NCBI RefSeq assembly: GCF_008711285.1
Contig: NZ_VXDC01000019.1
Coordinates: 1 to 45,792 of the forward strand
Length of the DNA: 45,792 nt
Origin: Roseibium aquae
GTDB taxonomy: Bacteria; Pseudomonadota; Alphaproteobacteria; Rhizobiales; Stappiaceae
Direction: 5' to 3'
The notes under the pieces are model-generated. The model did not search any database. It saw nothing but the letters and a program-made list of their open reading frames with translations, and was not told where the DNA came from. Numbering within the stretch: position 1 is the stretch's first letter; each line of letters starts with the position of its first letter. Made by a program: the position numbers and the translations under genes. This document shows, in pieces, positions 39,942-45,792 of the stretch.

Positions 39942-41945
39942 ATGACCTTGAACCTGCAGATGCTGGCCCGGCTGGACGCCTCGGGCGTGGAAAGCGGCGC
40001 TCGCGACGCTAGGCAGGCGCTTGCCGGGATCGGCACGAGCGCCAAGGCAACGTCCACAGACATCAGCAATCTGTCAGCCGCAGCCAAGGCCTCGCTTCAG
40101 GCGGCACGAGCGCAAGGATCGGCGTTCAAGGTGGCGGGCCAACAGGCAGCGAACGCCAACAAATTGGCCGCCAATGAAGTCAACATTCTGGCGCAGCAGA
40201 TTTCCGATGGCGCGATCCAGGTGGCCAGCGGTCAATCGCTGTTCACCGCGATCCTGCAGCAGGGCAGCCAGGTGCAGTTCCTGCTGGGCTCCAAGGGCTT
40301 CAACACGATCGGCGGGTCCTTGGGTCTTCTCAAACAGGGTTTGATCGGCTTTTTAAACCCGCTCAATCTGGCGCTGGTGGGCTTGGCCGGAGGGGCGGCG
40401 GCGGCCTCCGCGCTTTACCGGGCCATTGCCAGCGACACCAGCGCGACACAGGCGCTGGAACACCAGGACCAGCTGATCGGCCAGCTCGCCGAGCGTTACG
40501 GGGAAGTCGAGGCGGCGCTGGACCGGCTGCAAAGCCGTCCGAGCGCGGCGATCCTCGCGCTCGACACGGACGCGCTGGAAAGCCAGCGGGAGACCCTCCG
40601 GTCGCTGATCGCGGACATCGAACAGGATGTGCAGCGCAGCCTGCGGATCGAGGCCAATGCCTTGAGCGCCCTGGCCGAACCCTTGACCGAGGACGCGGCC
40701 CTGTTCCGGGCATTCCAGGGCGAGCTTCGGGCGACCGCCGACACCTTCGCGCTGGCGGATGCGGAAGCCGACCAGCTGATCGGCCGGTTGCTGGAACTCG
40801 CCCGGACGGCACCGGATACGACGTCCGAGCGGGCGATCCGCGCCTTGATTACGGAAGCCCGGGCGGCCGACACCGGGCTTCTGGCGCTGGTCGAGCGGCT
40901 GGGCGAGGTGGAGGCCGCGCTCCAGGGGGTCGGCTCTGCCGCCGACAGTCTCGGCCGGATCGATGGAGCCGCCAATTCCCGGATCGCTCAAGCCTTCGGG
41001 ATTTTCGAGGAGAGAACCGCCCGGGACCGTCTGCGGTCGCAATTGCCCAAATCCCGGACCGGGGGACCCGCTGTGCGCGCCGAGCCCGACCGGATCGGGG
41101 ATTATCTCACCACCCAGGACCAGAGTTTGGAGCGGCTGCGGCTGGAGATTTCCCTGGTCGGCCAGTCCGAGGCGGCGCGGCGGCGGGCCTTGGCGGCCCT
41201 GGAGGCGGAGATCGCGATCCGGGAGCTTGGGGCGCAGGCCTCGGAGACCGGCGCGGCTACCTTGCGCGACAACGCAAGGGCCATCGCCGAGGAGACGCTG
41301 GCGCTGGAAGAACTAGAAACCGCCTGGGGCGCGGTGCAGCGGACCGGCGAGGCGGCGATCCGCTCGCTGACCACAAAGCTGGCCGACGGAGATCTGACCG
41401 GCGCGCTGCGGTCGGTGATCCAGGAGGTCTCGCAACTGGGGCTCCAGCTTGCGGCGATCAATCCGCTGACCAACGCGCTGTTCGGAACGGCCAGGCCGAC
41501 GCTCAGCGCGGCGGGCGGGTTTTTGAATGGCGGGTTTCTGGGAGGATTGTTTGGGTCGTTTGACCGCGGCGGGCCGACCGGAGCCGGGGCCGACAGCGAG
41601 GTCGCTGGGCTGGTGCACCGGAATGAATATGTCTTTGACGCCCGGTCGACCGCGCGGATCGGTGTTCCCGCCCTGGAGGCTTTGAGGCATTCCGCCCTGC
41701 GCGGGTACCAGACCGGCGGCCTGGTCACCACCTCGGCCTTGCCCCTGCCGGTGGCGGCCCGGTCAAGGCCCCGCGGCCTGGATCATGGATCAGACCGCGC
41801 GGCTGATCATGTTTCTGATCGCGCATTGGGGGGCGATGTCCATGTCCACATCACGACGCCGGATATCCAGAGCTTCCGGGCGTCCCGCGCGCAGATCGCG
41901 GGGGAGTTCGCCCGGCTGGCCATGCGGGGGAACAGAAATGCGTGA
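39942..41945 (+). CDS. Tail length tape-measure protein
   Basis: A 667-residue protein: N-terminal coiled-coil-like region (LQMLARLDASGVESGARDARQALAGIG ... LQAARAQGSAFKVAGQQAANANKLAANEVNILAQQISDGAIQVASGQ), a hydrophobic segment (LGLLKQGLIGFLNPLNLALVGLAGGAAAASALY, about 127-160), long helical repeats, and a C-terminal FDRGGPTGAGADSEVAGLVHRNEYVFDARSTARIG motif typical of lambda-H-type proteins. It sets tail length and passes through the membrane at DNA entry. GC content is phage-like. Confidence 0.9.
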   Translation: MTLNLQMLARLDASGVESGARDARQALAGIGTSAKATSTDISNLSAAAKASLQAARAQGSAFKVAGQQAANANKLAANEVNILAQQISDGAIQVASGQSLFTAILQQGSQVQFLLGSKGFNTIGGSLGLLKQGLIGFLNPLNLALVGLAGGAAAASALYRAIASDTSATQALEHQDQLIGQLAERYGEVEAALDRLQSRPSAAILALDTDALESQRETLRSLIADIEQDVQRSLRIEANALSALAEPLTEDAALFRAFQGELRATADTFALADAEADQLIGRLLELARTAPDTTSERAIRALITEARAADTGLLALVERLGEVEAALQGVGSAADSLGRIDGAANSRIAQAFGIFEERTARDRLRSQLPKSRTGGPAVRAEPDRIGDYLTTQDQSLERLRLEISLVGQSEAARRRALAALEAEIAIRELGAQASETGAATLRDNARAIAEETLALEELETAWGAVQRTGEAAIRSLTTKLADGDLTGALRSVIQEVSQLGLQLAAINPLTNALFGTARPTLSAAGGFLNGGFLGGLFGSFDRGGPTGAGADSEVAGLVHRNEYVFDARSTARIGVPALEALRHSALRGYQTGGLVTTSALPLPVAARSRPRGLDHGSDRAADHVSDRALGGDVHVHITTPDIQSFRASRAQIAGEFARLAMRGNRNA

Positions 41946-41969
41946 CTCTGAATACCCGATGGAGGGCTC

Positions 41970-42596
41970 ATGAGCGATTTCGACGAGGTGCGGTTTCCCG
42001 ATGTGGTGGCGCGCGGCGCGCTTGGCGGGCCGGAGCGGCGCACGGAGATCGTCGAGCTGACGTCCGGTTTTGAGGAGCGCAACACGCCCTGGGCGGACAG
42101 CCGGCGCAAATACGATGTGGGCTCCGGCATCCGCCATCCCGATCACCTGGCCGAGGTGATCGCGTTCTTCGAGGCCCGCTCCGGCCGGTTGCGGGGGTTC
42201 CGGTTCAAGGACTGGGCGGACTTCACATCGTCCCGGCCGTCGGCGCCGGTCACCCCGTTCGATCAGGTGCTGGGCGCGGCGGACGGGAGCCAGACTTCCT
42301 TCCAGCTCATCAAGGCCTATTCCTCCGGCAGCCGCAGCTGGATCCGGCGGATTGCCAAGCCGGTGGCGGGCACGGTCCTGATCGCCGTGGACGGCGCGGT
42401 CCAGGCCTCCGGCTGGTCGGTGGATCCGGCAAACGGCACCGTGACCTTCGAGGCCGCCCCGGCCAGCGGCACCGTGACGGCGGGCTTCGCCTTCGACGTG
42501 CCGTGCCGGTTCGACACGGATCTGATCCAGACATCCTTGCGCGAGCTGAAGCTCGGCGAGATCCGGGCCATTCCGATCGTGGAGGTGCGGGTATGA
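41970..42596 (+). CDS. DUF2460 protein (GTA gp12-like distal tail protein)
   Basis: A 208-residue protein with the DUF2460 / TIGR02217 pattern: FDEVRFPDVVARGALGGPERRTEIVELTSGFEERNTPWADSRRKYDVGSGIRHPDHLAEVIAFFEARSGRLRGFRFKDWADF. It is the distal tail protein of gene transfer agents and related phages. Overlaps the next gene by four bases (ATGA). Confidence 0.93.
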   Translation: MSDFDEVRFPDVVARGALGGPERRTEIVELTSGFEERNTPWADSRRKYDVGSGIRHPDHLAEVIAFFEARSGRLRGFRFKDWADFTSSRPSAPVTPFDQVLGAADGSQTSFQLIKAYSSGSRSWIRRIAKPVAGTVLIAVDGAVQASGWSVDPANGTVTFEAAPASGTVTAGFAFDVPCRFDTDLIQTSLRELKLGEIRAIPIVEVRV

Positions 42597-43501
42597 AGAC
42601 CATACCACCGGCCATGCAGGCCGATCTCGACAGGCGGGCGACGACCCATTGCCGGTGCTGGCAGGTCACCCGGAAGGATGGTGCGGTGTTCGGCTTCACC
42701 GATCACGACCGGGCGCTTGCCTTTGGCGGGGTGACCTTCGAGGCGGCCTCTGGCTTCACAGCCTCGTCGCTGGAGGCGTCGCTGGGTCTTGCCGTCGACA
42801 ATCTGGACGTGGAGGGGGCGCTGTCCTCGGCCGCGATCACGGAAGACGACCTGGCGCGGGGGCTCTGGGACGATGCGGCCGTGTCGTTATGGTTGGTGGA
42901 TTGGACGGACCCGGACAAACGGGTGCTCCTGCGCTCCGGCAACATCGGCGAGGTGGCGCGGGGGCGGACGGCGTTCACCGCGGAACTGCGCGGCCTGTCG
43001 CACCGGCTGGGCCAGCCGGCCGGGCGGCTGTTCAGCCGGACCTGCGCCTGGGAGCTGGGCGATGCGCGCTGCCGGGTGGATCTGGCGCCCTGGACCTTTG
43101 CCGGGGAAGTGGCCGGGGTGGTGGCCGGAGCGGGGGCCGGAGCGGGGGAGCGGCGAAGGTTCACGGCCACCGGGCTGGAGGCGGCCGCGCCCGGCGTGCT
43201 TGCGGCCGGGCTCCTGACCTGGACGTCCGGGGCGAATGCGGGCCAGGCGATCGAGGTGAAGCGGCACGCGGCCCCGGGCGGCACGGTCACGCTGGAACTG
43301 GTGCTGCCCATGGCCGACCCGATTGCGCCGGGGGACGGGTTTATGGTGCGGGCGGGCTGCGACAAGGCGATGGCCACCTGCCGCGACCGGTTCGCGAACC
43401 TCACGAACTTCGGCGGCTTTCCGCACATGCCCGGCAATGACCGGATCATCGCCTATGCGGACAAGGACGACCTCAACGATGGCGGGAGCCTGTTCCGGTG
43501 A
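42593..43501 (+). CDS. DUF2163 protein (GTA gp13-like tail hub protein)
   Basis: A 302-residue protein of the DUF2163 / TIGR02218 family: THCRCWQVTRKDGAVFGFTDHDRALAFGGVTFEAASGFTASSLEASLGLAVDNLDVEGAL and the C-terminal cysteine motif CAWELGDARCRVDL with CDKAMATCRDRFANLTNFGGFPHMPGND. The cysteines may bind a metal cluster, as in lambda gpL. Start ATG 42593 overlaps the previous stop. Part of the tail-tip assembly. Confidence 0.93.
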   Translation: MKTIPPAMQADLDRRATTHCRCWQVTRKDGAVFGFTDHDRALAFGGVTFEAASGFTASSLEASLGLAVDNLDVEGALSSAAITEDDLARGLWDDAAVSLWLVDWTDPDKRVLLRSGNIGEVARGRTAFTAELRGLSHRLGQPAGRLFSRTCAWELGDARCRVDLAPWTFAGEVAGVVAGAGAGAGERRRFTATGLEAAAPGVLAAGLLTWTSGANAGQAIEVKRHAAPGGTVTLELVLPMADPIAPGDGFMVRAGCDKAMATCRDRFANLTNFGGFPHMPGNDRIIAYADKDDLNDGGSLFR

Positions 43502-44079
43502 GCGCCCAAGGCACAGGGTCTGTGACCCGGCCCCCGCTCACCCGATCCGCCATCGTGGCGGCTGCGCGGAGCTGGCTTGGAACGCCCTATGTCCACCAGG
43601 CCGCGCGCAAACATGCGGGCTGCGACTGCCTCGGTCTTGTGCGCGGGGTCTGGCGCGAGGTGATGGGCTGTGAGCCCGAGACCCCGCCGCCCTATACGCC
43701 GGACTGGGCGGAGCGCAGCCGGACCGAGACCTTGCGGGATGCGGCCGCCCGGCATCTGATCGGGATCGATCCCGGGGACGCGGATGCCGGGGACGTGCTC
43801 CTGTTTGCGTTCCGCGACCGGCTGCCGGCCAAGCACTGCGCGCTGCTGACCACTGCCATCGATGCACCGGAGCCCCGGATCCTCCATGCCCATGAGCATC
43901 TTCCCGTCTGCGAGGTGCCCCTGATCCCGGCCTGGCGGGCACGGATCCGCTTCGCCTTCAAGTTCCCGGGGGTGGTGTCGGCGCAATCTGCGCCGCAAGC
44001 GCGACTGCGCGCCGCGCCTGATGGCGCGCCCCCTCCGGAGGGCAGCCCGCAGGGCGGTGCGCCCGTGAGGAGAAACTGA
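43498..44079 (+). CDS. NlpC/P60 peptidase (GTA gp14-like)
   Basis: A 193-residue protein with an NlpC/P60 cysteine peptidase domain: AAARSWLGTPYVHQAARKHAGCDCLGLVRGVW (catalytic Cys44) and the KHCALLTT histidine region. It probably cuts peptidoglycan as the tail penetrates the wall. The start is GTG overlapping the previous stop. The last 35 residues are a low-complexity Pro/Ala/Gly extension encoded by palindrome-rich DNA, beyond the usual end of the family. Confidence 0.9.
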   Translation: MSAQGTGSVTRPPLTRSAIVAAARSWLGTPYVHQAARKHAGCDCLGLVRGVWREVMGCEPETPPPYTPDWAERSRTETLRDAAARHLIGIDPGDADAGDVLLFAFRDRLPAKHCALLTTAIDAPEPRILHAHEHLPVCEVPLIPAWRARIRFAFKFPGVVSAQSAPQARLRAAPDGAPPPEGSPQGGAPVRRN

Positions 44080-45792
44080 TGGCAACCCTCGTTCTGGGCG
44101 CAGCGGCGACGGCCTTTTCCGGCTCGATCGGGGCAAGCCCGCTGGTCTCGGCCCTGATCAGCGGCGCGGCCGGGGTGGCGGGGGCGTATGCCGACGGCTT
44201 GATCGCCGGCGCCCTGACCCCGGCGCGGCGGATGTCCACCGAAGGCCCGCGCATTGGCGACTTGCGCCTGCAGACCTCCACGGAAGGGGCGCCGGTCGCC
44301 GACGCGGTGGGCCGGGTGCGGCTGGCGGGCCAGGTGATCTGGGCGACGCGCCTGCGGATGGAGGTGAACACCTCGAGCGAGAAGGTGGGGGGCAAGGGCG
44401 GCGGCGGGCGCCAGACGGTGACCACCACGACCTACAGCTACTTCGCCAATTTCGCGGTCGGCCTGTGCGAGGGACCGATCGCCGGGATCGGCCGGGTCTG
44501 GGCCGATGGCAAGATCCTGGATCTTTCCAGGATCACACACCGGGTGCATGCGGGCACGGCGGACCAGCTGCCCGATCCGCTGATCAGCGCCAAGGAGGGC
44601 GCCGCGCCCGCCTATCGCGGCACGGCCCTTGTGGTGTTCGAGGACCTGTTTTTAGGGGACTTCGGCAACCGGATCCCGCAGCTGGAATTCGAGGTGATCC
44701 GGAAGCTGCCCGGCATCGAGGAGCAGGTTCAGGGCATGGTGATGATCCCGGGCGCCGGGGAATGGGTCTATGCGGGCGAGGAGATCCGCCGCCTCGACCC
44801 GGACCGCGAGGGGACCAGCGCGGCGGAAAACGTCAACAACCAGGTGGGCGGGCCGGACTGGGCGGTGGCGGTGGACAGCCTGCAGCGCGATTTTCCCAAT
44901 GCCGCCTCGGTGCTGCTGGTCGTCTCCTGGTTCGGCAGTGACCTCAGATGCGGGGCGTGCGAGGTGCGGCCCGGCGTGGAGTTCGGCCCGGAAAAGACGA
45001 CGGCGCCGAGGAGCTGGCAGGTGCACGGGCTCGGCCGGGACGGGGCGCGGCTGCTGGCGCGCTCCGTGGAGGATCCCGAGCGCCCGGCCTATGGCGGCAC
45101 GCCCGCCGACAGCACCGTGGTGGACGCGCTCCGGGACCTGAAGCGGCGCGGGATCTCCACCACCTTCTGCCCGTTTTTGTTGATGGACATTGCGCCCGGC
45201 AACGGGCTTGCCGATCCTTACGGGCGGGCGGAGCAGCCGGCCTTTCCCTGGCGCGGGCGCATCACCTGCCATCCGGCGGCCGGACAACCGGGCAGCGTGG
45301 ACAGAACCGCGGCGGCGGGGGCGCAGGTGAGCAGTTTTTTTGGCGGCGCGGCCCCCTCCGACATCGCCGTAACGATCGACCCAGCCTCGCATGCCGTCAC
45401 GACCAGCTATTCCGGCCCTTCGGACTGGGGCTGGCGGCGCATGGTGCTGCACTATGCCAGGCTCTGCGCGGCGGTGAACGCGATCGAACCGGGCGCGGTC
45501 ACCTGCTTCCTGATCGGCTCGGAGCTGCGCGGGCTGACCTTCGTGCGCGATGGGCCAGGCAGCTATCCGGCCGTGAGCCAGCTTGTTCAGCTTGCCGCGG
45601 ACTGCCGGGCGATCCTGGGGGCTTCCGTCAAGCTCACCTATGCTGCCGACTGGTCGGAATACCGCGGCCATGACCCGGCGGACGGGTCCGGGGATTTTTT
45701 CTTCCATCTCGATCCCTTGTGGAGTTCCAGCGCCATCGATGCGGTGGGGATCGACACTTACATGACGCTGTCCGACTGGCGGGACGGGGACG
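44079..45792 (+). CDS. GTA gp15-like tail-tip/host-specificity protein, N-terminal part
   Basis: The frame is open from ATG 44079 (overlapping the previous TGA) to the window edge, 571 complete codons. Residues 1-60 have a small hydrophobic N-terminal region (VSALISGAAGVAGAYADGLIAGALTP). The hub segment LQTSTEGAPVADAVGRVRLAGQVIWATRL and TTTTYSYFANFAVGLCEGPIAGIGRVWADGK follow. The first part of the TIM-barrel-like domain ends LWSSSAIDAVGIDTYMTLSDWRDGD. The gp15 family would continue for about 75-80 residues and then read WVPQSKPIWFTE, the sequence at base 15 of this window. Confidence 0.92.
   Translation, partial: MATLVLGAAATAFSGSIGASPLVSALISGAAGVAGAYADGLIAGALTPARRMSTEGPRIGDLRLQTSTEGAPVADAVGRVRLAGQVIWATRLRMEVNTSSEKVGGKGGGGRQTVTTTTYSYFANFAVGLCEGPIAGIGRVWADGKILDLSRITHRVHAGTADQLPDPLISAKEGAAPAYRGTALVVFEDLFLGDFGNRIPQLEFEVIRKLPGIEEQVQGMVMIPGAGEWVYAGEEIRRLDPDREGTSAAENVNNQVGGPDWAVAVDSLQRDFPNAASVLLVVSWFGSDLRCGACEVRPGVEFGPEKTTAPRSWQVHGLGRDGARLLARSVEDPERPAYGGTPADSTVVDALRDLKRRGISTTFCPFLLMDIAPGNGLADPYGRAEQPAFPWRGRITCHPAAGQPGSVDRTAAAGAQVSSFFGGAAPSDIAVTIDPASHAVTTSYSGPSDWGWRRMVLHYARLCAAVNAIEPGAVTCFLIGSELRGLTFVRDGPGSYPAVSQLVQLAADCRAILGASVKLTYAADWSEYRGHDPADGSGDFFFHLDPLWSSSAIDAVGIDTYMTLSDWRDGD

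Noticed and set aside
1..45792. CRISPR arrays, tRNA/rRNA genes, retrons, insertion sequences
   Set aside because: No regularly spaced repeats, tRNA cloverleaf, rRNA segment, reverse transcriptase or IS transposase other than the phage A gene was seen.

Overview
The window is high-GC DNA holding almost all of a Mu-like transposable phage, probably from an alphaproteobacterium. The evidence for that host is the codon and GC bias, a tail-tip block like that of the Rhodobacter gene transfer agent (GTA), and palindromic repeats of types common in Rhizobiales/Rhodobacterales genomes. Read as a ring it gives the usual Mu order: repressor (11.7-12.2 kb, leftward), Ner-like regulator, ParB-like protein, DDE transposase A and ATPase B (14.1-17.0 kb), small early genes, GemA and a Mor-like regulator (to 21.0 kb), lysis cassette (21.1-22.7 kb), terminase, portal and head genes (23.0-34.9 kb), siphovirus-type tail genes with a programmed frameshift (35.2-38.4 kb), tape measure, and GTA-type tail tip (39.9-45.8 kb). 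It then continues at base 1 with the C-terminal half of the tail-tip protein, a DUF2793 protein, and a Com / DNA adenine methylase pair (2.9-3.9 kb).

The two window edges lie in the N- and C-terminal parts of one gene family, and only about 75-80 codons seem to be missing. The molecule may therefore be a circular or permuted phage sequence. Alternatively, the window may span two related prophages separated by the 3.9-11.6 kb block. The sequence alone does not decide this, and the exact phage termini were not located.

Three accessory blocks, all mainly on the minus strand and mostly lower in GC, interrupt the phage plan. Block 1 (4.3-11.4 kb) has a four-gene operon (DUF4258 toxin-like, uracil-DNA-glycosylase-like, HTH protein, BrnA-antitoxin/HTH fusion), an AT-rich orphan gene, and a restriction-modification operon (HTH-C5 methyltransferase, Vsr, MvaI/BcnI-family nuclease). 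Block 2 (27.8-31.7 kb), between the head-morphogenesis and protease genes, has an SPPY-type DNA methyltransferase with McrB- and McrC-like proteins. Block 3 (38.5-39.6 kb), between the tail chaperone and tape-measure genes, has one unrecognised protein with a possible PD-(D/E)xK nuclease core. The phage gene after block 2 and the gene after block 3 each carry the same roughly 24-bp element exactly 44 bp upstream of the start codon. A strong terminator precedes the element in block 3. This suggests modular cargo sites in which the downstream late genes have their own expression signal.

The phage therefore looks like a carrier of several restriction or defence modules. The four-gene operon and the block-3 gene are the best candidates for undescribed systems.
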